Shown one piece after another: positions 1-5,951 of a stretch of DNA of 6,991 nucleotides (position 1 is its first letter; each line of letters opens with the position of its first letter). The DNA lies in contig JBEVNX010000153.1 in NCBI GenBank assembly GCA_040507895.1, forward strand, positions 1-6,991. The letters are read 5' to 3'. The stretch is from JBEVNX01 sp040507895. GTDB taxonomy: Bacteria > Desulfobacterota > Binatia > JACPRU01. Both the position numbers and the translations under genes were made by a program. The notes beneath the pieces are model-generated. The model ran no database searches. It was not told the origin of the DNA and saw only the letters and a program-made list of their open reading frames with translations.

Positions 1-1197
1 GCCGAGTACGATCACGGTCGTGCGTTTGTTCACCGCGGTGATGTAGTCGCGGTGGAACATCTTGAACGCGCGGCCGAAGTCCGAATGCGCGAAGACGTTG
101 ATGATGTTCCCGCGCAGCGCCAGCTCGATGGCCTGGTGGATGTCGTTCTCCTCGAACAGCCGGGTGATCTCGCCCGTCTCGGCGACAAAGATGAAGCTCC
201 TCACGCGCGAGTAGAGGTCCTGCAGGCTGTAGACGAACTGCAGCATGAAGCGCGAAACGTTGCGCACCGAGTCGGAGACGTCACACAAAATGACCACCTG
301 CGGCTTGTCCTTCTTCTTGTCGTCGAACTGGATACGGAACGGAACGCCGCCATACTGCAGGTTCTTGCGGAACGTGTCCTTGACATCGAAGCGCCCGCGC
401 TTGGCGCGCTTGCGCTTGATCACGATGACGTTCTTCAAGCGCTGGGCGAGGCGGGTGACCGCCTCCTTCATCCGCCGGATCTCGTCCTCGCTGAGATAGA
501 AGAAGCTCTTCTCGCTGAGCGTCTGCATGCGCTGGCTCTCGCGCCGCGCCAGGTCTTGCTTCTCGAGCTCTTGGCGCACCACCTGCTTCATCAGCTGAGC
601 AAGGTCTCGCAGCCGGCTTTCGAGGTAACGCTGCAGCCGTTCCGCGGTCTGAGGATCGAGGCCGAACCCTGACAGCCTGTCGCGGAACTCCTCGATCTGG
701 CGAAGTAGGTCGCTCAGCCCGAACGCATTGGCCATGCCGTGGGTGAATTGGCCTTCTTGGTAGGGACGCTCGATCTCCCCCACCCTCGCCTGCTCGAGTG
801 CCTCTCGGACCTTCTGCTCGACGCGTCCGTTGTCGTTGCGCATCCAATCCTTGGCGAGATCGGAAAGCTCTTTGCCGTGCTCGCCGAGGAGCTTCTCGAG
901 CTCCTCGAGCAATCGCTGGAACTCCGCGGGATCGAGGCCGAGCGCTTCTTGGGAACGGCCCGTCGCCGCCTTGAGAAGCTCCTGGACGCCGGCGAAGTAC
1001 AGATCGAAGAGCTCGTCGAAGATCGGCACGTCGACGGCGCGCTTCACCATCGTAGCACGCAGCCCGCTCTTCAGTGCGTCGCGATGGCCGAGGCCGAGGA
1101 CGCGCACCGCGGCGAAGGAATCGAGGTCTTCCGCCACCGAAACCCGCACGCCGTTTCTGCGAAGCAGGTTCGAAAACTCGATCAGCTTGTCGTCCAC
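1..1197 (-). CDS. CoxE-like VWA-domain protein (3' end cut by window)
   Basis: 399 residues are visible; the C-terminus continues past base 1. The first ~70 residues have the CoxE-family N-terminal pattern (LIEFSNLLRRNGVRVS at 5-20; LRATMVKRA...FDELFDLYF at 46-68). A charged helical middle follows (about 90-225), then a basic KRKRAKRGRFD stretch (261-271) and the start of a von Willebrand A fold. The MIDAS metal site is visible as CDVSDSV, with D306, S308 and S310 matching DxSxS. The third MIDAS element, often a Thr, seems to be HSDFGRAF (371-378), so Ser may replace Thr. Start chosen: GTG at 1197, with GGGAG at 1204-1208 six bases upstream and only 17 bases after the moxR stop. Such proteins act in the cytoplasm with a MoxR ATPase, probably as a metal-dependent adaptor that presents a client for remodelling; in the cox cluster CoxD/CoxE help mature CO dehydrogenase. 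No client gene is visible here. The family call is firm, the substrate unknown. Confidence 0.9.
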   Translation of the reverse strand, partial: MDDKLIEFSNLLRRNGVRVSVAEDLDSFAAVRVLGLGHRDALKSGLRATMVKRAVDVPIFDELFDLYFAGVQELLKAATGRSQEALGLDPAEFQRLLEELEKLLGEHGKELSDLAKDWMRNDNGRVEQKVREALEQARVGEIERPYQEGQFTHGMANAFGLSDLLRQIEEFRDRLSGFGLDPQTAERLQRYLESRLRDLAQLMKQVVRQELEKQDLARRESQRMQTLSEKSFFYLSEDEIRRMKEAVTRLAQRLKNVIVIKRKRAKRGRFDVKDTFRKNLQYGGVPFRIQFDDKKKDKPQVVILCDVSDSVRNVSRFMLQFVYSLQDLYSRVRSFIFVAETGEITRLFEENDIHQAIELALRGNIINVFAHSDFGRAFKMFHRDYITAVNKRTTVIVLG

Positions 1198-1203
1198 GCG
1201 GGG

Positions 1204-1208
1204 CTCCC
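1204..1208 (-). promoter_or_regulatory. ribosome-binding site deciding the VWA gene start
   Basis: GGGAG on the minus strand, six bases before a GTG codon at 1195-1197. It supports that GTG as the start; other long minus-strand readings through here are in different frames and give no VWA protein. Confidence 0.55.
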
Positions 1209-1214
1209 GCGCCG

Positions 1215-2177
1215 CTAGTGGAGCAGGTCCTTGTCCGGCTCGGCGGCAGCCGGCTTTGCTTTCGCCTTCTGCTTGGCGACGAAGTCGCGCAGCTCGTCCT
1301 GCGCCTTGCGGATGTCACCCTCGTACTTGAGGATCGTAGAAAGCGTCTCCTGCACCAATGCGTCGTCCAGCGTGCGCACGTTCAGCAGCAGCAAGGCGCG
1401 CGCCCAGTCGAGCGTCTCGCTGATCGACGGCAACTTCTTCAAATCGAGCTTGCGCACCGCCTGCACGGCCGCCACGACCTCGCGCGCCAGATCCTCGGCG
1501 ATGCCTGGGACCTTCAGCCGAACGATCCGCAGTTCCTGCTCGCTGGGCGGGAAGTCGATGTAGAGATGGAGGCAGCGTCGCTTCAGAGCGTCCGACATCT
1601 CGCGGGCGTTGTTGCTGGTGAGCACGACGCTGGGGATGTGCTTCGCTCGGATCGTACCGAGCTCGGGAACGCTCACCTGAAAATCCGAAAGCACCTCGAG
1701 CAGGAACGCTTCGAACTCCGCGTCGGACTTGTCGATCTCGTCGATCAGCAACACAGACGGGTGGCTTGAAGTGATCGCCTCGAGAAGCGGTCGCGATAGT
1801 ATGAACCGGTCGGAGAAGAAGACGTCTTCCTCCGAGGAAATGCGATCGACCGCTTCCTTCATGGTTGCGGCCCCGTGCAGGACCTCGCCGATTTTGTCTT
1901 TGAGGATCTGTGTGTAGAGGAGCTGCTTGGCGTACTCCCACTCGTAGAGCGCCTTGGCCTCGTCGAGGCCCTCGTAGCACTGCAGGCGCAGGAGCTTGTG
2001 GTCGAGCGCGGCGCTGAGAACCTTTGCCAGCTCGGTCTTGCCGACGCCTGCCGGGCCCTCGACGAGGATCGGTTTCCTGAGGTGCACCGACAGATAGACG
2101 ACCGTGGCGATCGAGCGGCTACAGACGTAGTCTTGCTGTGCGAATCGCTCGATCACCTCGTCGATGGACTGGAACAT
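1215..2177 (-). CDS. MoxR-family AAA+ ATPase
   Basis: A 320-residue cytoplasmic AAA+ ATPase of the MoxR group, expected to hydrolyse ATP as a ring and remodel or insert cofactors into client proteins together with a VWA partner. Walker A is GPAGVGKT at 41-48 and Walker B is VLLIDEID at 142-149. Sensor 1 is TSNN at 187-190, followed by ALKRRC (197-202), whose Arg pair is placed like the arginine finger. The segment CYEGLDEAKALYEWEY (67-82) is typical of the MoxR subgroup found beside CoxE-type VWA genes. The C-terminal lid helices end in a Lys/Ala-rich tail. Length is normal for the family and the frame is intact. The start is ATG at 2177. It is the upstream gene of a two-gene operon with the VWA gene, 17 bases apart. 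A perfect hairpin sits just before its start. The family is near certain; the client is unknown. Confidence 0.95.
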   Translation of the reverse strand: MFQSIDEVIERFAQQDYVCSRSIATVVYLSVHLRKPILVEGPAGVGKTELAKVLSAALDHKLLRLQCYEGLDEAKALYEWEYAKQLLYTQILKDKIGEVLHGAATMKEAVDRISSEEDVFFSDRFILSRPLLEAITSSHPSVLLIDEIDKSDAEFEAFLLEVLSDFQVSVPELGTIRAKHIPSVVLTSNNAREMSDALKRRCLHLYIDFPPSEQELRIVRLKVPGIAEDLAREVVAAVQAVRKLDLKKLPSISETLDWARALLLLNVRTLDDALVQETLSTILKYEGDIRKAQDELRDFVAKQKAKAKPAAAEPDKDLLH

Positions 2178-2180
2178 GAG

Positions 2181-2201
2181 AGCCTGCCTGCGCGGCAGGC
2201 T
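2181..2201 (-). promoter_or_regulatory. inverted repeat / hairpin in the moxR leader
   Basis: AGCCTGCC (2181-2188), a 5-base loop, then GGCAGGCT (2194-2201): a perfect 8-bp-arm inverted repeat. In the moxR message it would fold three bases before the ATG, and the only purine-rich ribosome-binding candidate (AGGCAGG) lies in its downstream arm. It could limit translation or be a DNA operator. There is no T-run on either strand, so it does not look like an intrinsic terminator. The repeat is seen directly; the role is inferred. Confidence 0.5.
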
Positions 2202-2291
2202 GCGTGACTACGACCCGCCGAAGCGAAACTGGTACCATAGGCCTGGAGCGAAGACAATTTGCCACCTTGCGTCACGACGCGAGGAACGTCT

Positions 2292-2297
2292 AAGGGA
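2292..2297 (+). promoter_or_regulatory. ribosome-binding site of the NRDE-family gene
   Basis: AAGGGA ends eight bases before the GTG at 2306. It fixes that GTG as the start, which places Cys directly after the initiator as the family requires. Confidence 0.6.
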
Positions 2298-2305
2298 ACT
2301 CCGCT

Positions 2306-3076
2306 GTGTGTACGCTCGCGATCTACGTCCGCGCCTTCTCGGCGTATCCTTTGGTCGTGGCGGCCAACCGAGACGAGTTCTTCGCTCGACCGACCTCCCC
2401 GCCCACGATCCTCGATCCGACGATCGGCATCTTCGGCGGCCGCGATGACGTCGCGGGCGGCACCTGGCTCGGCGTCAATCGCGGCGGCCTTGTCGCGGCG
2501 CTGCTCAACCGCCGGACGAGCGACCCGGTTGACCCCGCCCGGCGCTCTCGCGGCCAGCTTTGTCTAGACATGCTCCGCACCGATTCGGCCGCCGCGGCGC
2601 GCGCGTCTCTCGATCGCGAGAACGCAGCAGCCTACAACCCGTTCAACCTGCTCGTCGCAGATCGCCGCGACGCCTGGATTGCCACGAACCACGGAACGAG
2701 CATGACGATCACCGTGCTGGGCGCGGGTCTCCACCTGATCACGAATCTAGATCTGAACGATCCGACCTGTCCGCGCATCGCAGCCTCCTATCAGTCGTTC
2801 TTGGGATTGTTGGCGGAGGATGCACCCTTGCCGCCTGATTGCGAGTTCCGCCAACGCCTGCGCCAGCTGCTTTCGGCACATGATACGGAGCTCGATCCGC
2901 GCAGCGGCGGCTTCGGCAACAGTCTCTGCCTTCACTCCGTCGAATACGGGACCCGCTCGTCGACCCTGATTTTTCTGGATCTTTCCGGACGCTGGACGTA
3001 CTTTCATGCCAACGATGCCCCGTGCCGGCAGGAGCATCATTCGCTTCCCGTGATGGAGCTGCTTTCCTCGCGATGA
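2306..3076 (+). CDS. NRDE-family protein (TANGO2 homologue)
   Basis: 256 residues, complete, no signal peptide, so probably cytoplasmic. It begins MCTLAIY, with Cys2 right after the initiator (coded GTG), the hallmark N-terminus of the NRDE/TANGO2 family. Further family motifs are NRDEFFARPT at 21-30 (the motif that names the family), GGRDDVAGGTWLGVNRGG at 44-61, LLNRR at 66-70, NPFNLLVADRR in the middle and YGTRSST near the C-terminus. The fold is thought to resemble N-terminal nucleophile hydrolases with Cys2 as candidate nucleophile. Eukaryotic TANGO2/HRG-9 has been linked to haem trafficking and lipid metabolism, but no reaction is established for bacterial members. It is transcribed away from moxR. 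Its TGA overlaps the ATG of the next gene as ATGA, so the two are likely co-translated. Family assignment is strong, function open. Confidence 0.93.
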   Translation: MCTLAIYVRAFSAYPLVVAANRDEFFARPTSPPTILDPTIGIFGGRDDVAGGTWLGVNRGGLVAALLNRRTSDPVDPARRSRGQLCLDMLRTDSAAAARASLDRENAAAYNPFNLLVADRRDAWIATNHGTSMTITVLGAGLHLITNLDLNDPTCPRIAASYQSFLGLLAEDAPLPPDCEFRQRLRQLLSAHDTELDPRSGGFGNSLCLHSVEYGTRSSTLIFLDLSGRWTYFHANDAPCRQEHHSLPVMELLSSR

Positions 3077-4542
3077 GGCCATCCGCTCCGAGGAAGGCCG
3101 CTATCGTCGCCGTCGTTCTGGCGGCGACCCTTTCTGGGACGTGGGCGTCCGGCGACGATCCCAACGCGGCCCCCACCGGCAACATCGAGCAGCTGCGCGC
3201 CTACGCGACCACCCTGCTCCAAGAAATCAAACACCTCCTCGCCGAGCTCACCCGGCTCACTCGGGAGCGCGACGAACTGGCGAAGGAGGCCGCCGAAGCT
3301 CGCGATGCTCTGCAAACACTCAAGACCGGGTGGCCGCGTATCGGGAAGCGCGCCGAGCGAGTCGAAGGCGCCGCCGAATTGCAGGCGGCTCGCGGCGCCG
3401 AGACCGACCCACCCGACGGCACGCTCGCCAGTGGAGTCGGCGGGCGCCGGGAAGCCCCCGAGCAGTCGCTCGCCCGCTCGGGAGGCACGGCGGGCGACGA
3501 TGTTTCGCCGAACAAGCGTCGCGAAGCAGATGAGCGGATCCAAGGACTCGAGACCCAGCTCCGCGAAATCCGCCAACGCGAGGAGGCGGTCCGTGTGAGC
3601 GCGAAGAATCTCGAAGAAGCGCTCGACGCGGAGAAGCGCGCCGCGCAGAGCAAGCTCGAAGCTATGGAGAGCGTGCTCCTGGATACGCGCTCGGCGACCA
3701 CACAGCTAAGAGCGGAGCTCGACGAGGCGCGCCAACGGAACACCGAGCTGTCGCGCGAGGTTTCGCTACTGCAGGGCGCGACGAAGGATGCCGGACAGCC
3801 AAGCGCCCGCGATCAGCCGCAACAACCGACCGGCGTTCAGGAACCGACACGCTGGGCCAAGAAGCAGGACCGATCACCGCGCTCGCAGCCTGGTCCGCCG
3901 GAGCCCGAGAAAGCGAAGGAGCTGGCCAGCGCAGCAGAGCCGGACCACACGAAGACCGTCGAGGTATCACCGGCCGCCCTGACCGACGCGGCCGAAGATC
4001 CCGCCGCGACGAAGGACCTCCGGGAAGAGCTCTCCGTGGAGCGCGAGCGCCGCGAGACGCTCGAGGAAGAAGTGAAGCGACTCACCACGAGCGGCAACTC
4101 CGATGACCGGTTCGTCGAGGTGTGGAACGCCTTACAGTCCGCGCGCTCGGAGATCTTGGTGCTCGGCAACCAGCTCGCTGAGGAAAGGAAGGATCGCGAG
4201 GACCTCGAGGTCGCCTTGGCGCGGACGCAGCAGGATCCCGCGAACCAGTCGAACACGGACTTGGCGAAACGCCTAGCGCAGACCTTGAACGATCGACGCT
4301 CGGAAGCGGATCGACTAGCGGCTCAATTGAAGAACGCCAACGAGATGATCGTTCGCCTCAAGGGTCGACTGGAAGCGAGTGGATCGCCTGAGGGGGAGGA
4401 CAAGCTGCTCGCCGATCTGGAGAAGGACAACGAGAGCCTGCGCAGCGCTCTCAAGGCGGCCGAGGAGGCGAACCAAGCATTGCGCGGGAAGGCCGAGATG
4501 GCGCAGCGGCTAGCGGACATGGTCTACGGAAAGGGCCCCTAG
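3073..4542 (+). CDS. exported coiled-coil protein, paralogue 1 (unknown function)
   Basis: 489 residues from ATG at 3073, which overlaps the previous stop as ATGA. An in-frame GTG at 3022 would put 17 residues ahead of the signal peptide, so the ATG is preferred; GGAG at 3055-3058 is 14 bases away, so translation may depend on coupling. Residues 1-26 look like a Sec signal peptide: Arg/Arg/Lys n-region, hydrophobic AAIVAVVLAATL core, small residues at GTWASG. No Cys is present, so it is not a lipoprotein. A first heptad-rich coil spans about 37-83, a Gly/Pro/Arg-rich linker 84-148, a second long coil about 149-236, and a Pro/Gln/Ser-rich linker to about 314. The last 175 residues (315-489) form a Glu/Arg/Leu-rich module repeated in the next gene, ending RLADMVYGKGP. 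Probably periplasmic and elongated. I recognise no named family. Its general look resembles chromosome-segregation or TolC-type coils only through low-complexity helix composition, so I assign no function. Confidence 0.85.
   Translation: MRPSAPRKAAIVAVVLAATLSGTWASGDDPNAAPTGNIEQLRAYATTLLQEIKHLLAELTRLTRERDELAKEAAEARDALQTLKTGWPRIGKRAERVEGAAELQAARGAETDPPDGTLASGVGGRREAPEQSLARSGGTAGDDVSPNKRREADERIQGLETQLREIRQREEAVRVSAKNLEEALDAEKRAAQSKLEAMESVLLDTRSATTQLRAELDEARQRNTELSREVSLLQGATKDAGQPSARDQPQQPTGVQEPTRWAKKQDRSPRSQPGPPEPEKAKELASAAEPDHTKTVEVSPAALTDAAEDPAATKDLREELSVERERRETLEEEVKRLTTSGNSDDRFVEVWNALQSARSEILVLGNQLAEERKDREDLEVALARTQQDPANQSNTDLAKRLAQTLNDRRSEADRLAAQLKNANEMIVRLKGRLEASGSPEGEDKLLADLEKDNESLRSALKAAEEANQALRGKAEMAQRLADMVYGKGP
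4528..4535 (+). promoter_or_regulatory. possible ribosome-binding site for a non-canonical ACG start of paralogue 2
   Basis: GGAAAGGG inside the end of the previous gene, eight bases before an ACG codon at 4544 that is in frame with the downstream coiled-coil gene. The GTG at 4583 has no comparable purine tract in front of it. Initiation at ACG is inferred, not shown. Confidence 0.3.
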
Positions 4543-4582
4543 AACGTCTCGATCGAAAACCGTTTTCCATGCCCTCTTCGCA

Positions 4583-5563
4583 GTGGCGGCGGGCTCATGG
4601 TGGCTGCTCCACGGGGGCGCCGTAGCGGGCGCCCGACCGTCCGACTCTTCTCCGAGCGAGGATTCGCACGTCGCTTCACCACCCGCGACGCCGCCCCGCG
4701 CACCCACGAGGCAGGCCACGCGACTTCCGAGGAGCGCGCCGAAGCCCACAGCGACCCCGACGCCTCCAACGCCGCAGGAGGGAACGGAACGCATTCTCCA
4801 GGAATACGAGATCCGTCTATCCGCCCATCGCCGCGAGCTGCTCGAACGGGAGAGCGAGCTCGAAGCCGCCAAGCGCCGTATCGAGGAGCTCAGCAGATCG
4901 TCGCAGCCAGGCCGCGCTTCGACGGCTGAGTCTCGCGCCGACCGCCAGGAGTATCAGCCCGACGCATCGCCGAGCGCCTCCCCGACCCCCGCCCCCGTCA
5001 GCGGGGGCGACGAGACTCTCGTCTCTTCCCTGCAGCGCGAGCTCGACGTCGAACGGGAGAACCGGGCAACCCTCGAGCAAGAGATCCAGCGTCTCGTGTC
5101 CGCGTCGAGCTCGCCGGAAGAGCTGCATGTTCTCGCGCAGTCCCTCGATGGCGCCCGTGCTCAGATCCTCCTCCTCAACCAGCGGCTGGCCGAGGAGCAG
5201 CGCGCCCGTGAGTCGCTGGAGGTTTCGATGGAGCGTGTACGCGATGCTGCGGGCGTCGCGCCTGGACCGGACTGGATGGAGCGCTTCGATGCGACGATGC
5301 GAGAACGCCGCGCGCATGCGGAGCGCCTACAGGAGGAGCTGCACAACGCCAACGAATCGATCGTGCAGCTCAAAAGTAAGCTCGAAGCTCAGGGAGAGCG
5401 GCCGCCCGAAGCGGGTCCCGTCCCCGACACGCGCGGCCTAGAGGACGAGGTCGTGAAGCTGCGTGAAGCTCTGCGCAACGCGCAGCAAGCGAACGCCGAT
5501 CTGCGTACGCAATCCGAGCTAGCCGGTCGCCTCGCCGACATGCTGTACAGCCAATCGCGATGA
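4583..5563 (+). CDS. exported coiled-coil protein, paralogue 2 (unknown function)
   Basis: 326 residues from the first canonical in-frame start, GTG at 4583. The frame is open back to 4514 and contains no ATG, GTG, TTG or CTG. Read from ACG at 4544 it would begin TSRSKTVFHALFAVAAG, supplying the basic n-region and half the hydrophobic core that the GTG version lacks; the likely cleavage site is AVAGA (13-17 by GTG numbering). So the true start may be ACG 4544, giving 339 residues. After the signal come a Pro/Ala/Thr-rich linker (about 18-66), a coil (about 68-104), a Ser/Pro/Ala linker (105-147) and a C-terminal module (149-326). That module matches paralogue 1 residues 315-489 at roughly 42% identity over the first 120 positions counted by eye, and again at the end (RLADMLY). 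Both proteins are Cys-free. It lies 40 bases after paralogue 1 on the same strand. Evidently a tandem duplication with divergent N-terminal regions. No named family recognised. Confidence 0.82.
   Translation: MAAGSWWLLHGGAVAGARPSDSSPSEDSHVASPPATPPRAPTRQATRLPRSAPKPTATPTPPTPQEGTERILQEYEIRLSAHRRELLERESELEAAKRRIEELSRSSQPGRASTAESRADRQEYQPDASPSASPTPAPVSGGDETLVSSLQRELDVERENRATLEQEIQRLVSASSSPEELHVLAQSLDGARAQILLLNQRLAEEQRARESLEVSMERVRDAAGVAPGPDWMERFDATMRERRAHAERLQEELHNANESIVQLKSKLEAQGERPPEAGPVPDTRGLEDEVVKLREALRNAQQANADLRTQSELAGRLADMLYSQSR
4991..5023 (+). repeat. two adjacent perfect inverted repeats inside a coding linker
   Basis: GCCCCCG (4991-4997) pairs with CGGGGGC (5002-5008) across a 4-base loop. 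Immediately after, GACGAGA (5009-5015) pairs with TCTCGTC (5017-5023) across one base. Both lie in the Ser/Pro-rich linker of coiled-coil paralogue 2. There is no T-tract, so not a standard terminator. Confidence 0.4.
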
Positions 5564-5574
5564 TACAGGTGCTG

Positions 5575-5601
5575 ACCGCGACCCGGTGTGAACCGCGACC
5601 C
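5575..5601 (+). repeat. short direct repeat, 10 bp at 17-bp spacing
   Basis: ACCGCGACCC occurs at 5575-5584 and again at 5592-5601, just after the stop of coiled-coil paralogue 2 and at the decayed 3' end of the queC remnant. It could be a trace of slippage or of local duplication during decay. Confidence 0.4.
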
Positions 5602-5951
5602 ATGCGTCGGTCGGCCCCGAGCGGCCCTGAATCGCGGCTGCCGCTCTGCGCACTTCGTACAATCCCCGCAGTGGCCGATGCCTTCGCGGGCCGATACAGA
5701 AGAACGTCGGCTCGCGCAGGTCACGCCCTGGAGTCGTCTCCGTGTAGAGATTCGAAGGCCGAAGATCGAGGATGATGAGCGGCTCGAGCTGGAGCCCTAG
5801 CCGCGGCGAGCAAGCGCCCGAGCCAATGGGTCTCCGCGCTCTCCTAGACGAGACCGGTACGAACGTGCACGGGTGCCGCTCCTTGCGGAGCGAGGTCCCG
5901 CAGCATGACGTAACTGTCGAGGCCGCCGCTCGTCAGCGCCGCGGTTCTCAT
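5590..5951 (-). pseudogene. queC: decayed queC-like (7-cyano-7-deazaguanine synthase family) remnant
   Basis: Pieces of a QueC/ExsB-family protein lie in order in three frames of the minus strand. From ATG at 5951, 35 residues begin MRTAALTSGGLDSYVML with the PP-loop ATP motif SGGLDS, and reach HVRTGLV. There a TAG (5844-5846) replaces what relatives usually have as Trp (GLxWE); after it the same frame reads ESAETHWLGRLLAAA. The next frame, from about 5800, gives LGLQLEPLIILDLRPSNLY, then abruptly RDLREPTFFCIGP. The third frame, from about 5690, gives REGIGHCGDCTKCAERQ, the C-terminal zinc-binding CxxCxxC signature; with the Cys in TFFC all four zinc ligands survive. The central region between LYTETTPG and RDLREP, including the PGRN-type motif, is missing, roughly 100 codons by comparison with a usual length near 230. 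Intact QueC makes preQ0 for queuosine or related 7-deazapurines. This copy cannot be functional. The 3' boundary is approximate. Confidence 0.8.

Noticed and set aside
52..672. Long plus-strand ORF of 206 codons and other long ORFs opposite the VWA and MoxR genes
   Set aside because: They are antisense to clearly recognisable CoxE-like and MoxR proteins, have Leu/Glu/Arg-biased composition expected from GC-rich shadows, and match no family I know.
281..1318. 345-codon minus-strand ORF overlapping the VWA gene
   Set aside because: An Arg/Ala-rich reading in the wrong frame; the correct frame from GTG 1197 shows the VWA MIDAS motif.
2202..2305. Divergent promoters between moxR and the NRDE gene
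   Set aside because: TTGCCA at 2259-2264 resembles a -35 box, but no acceptable -10 lies 16-18 bases on; TATGGT on the minus strand (2234-2239) lacks a partner. Nothing supportable.
4514..4582. Programmed +1 frameshift joining the two coiled-coil proteins
   Set aside because: The frame is open, but fusion would bury a signal-peptide-like hydrophobic segment in mid-protein and no slippery site is evident; a separate start is simpler.
5560..5800. Short plus-strand ORFs after paralogue 2
   Set aside because: They lie antisense to the queC remnant and have no ribosome-binding site or recognisable motif.
5877..5892. Perfect hairpin CGCTCC-TTGC-GGAGCG as a possible terminator for the convergent genes
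   Set aside because: No T-run on either strand and it lies within the recognisable queC remnant, so it is probably former coding sequence.
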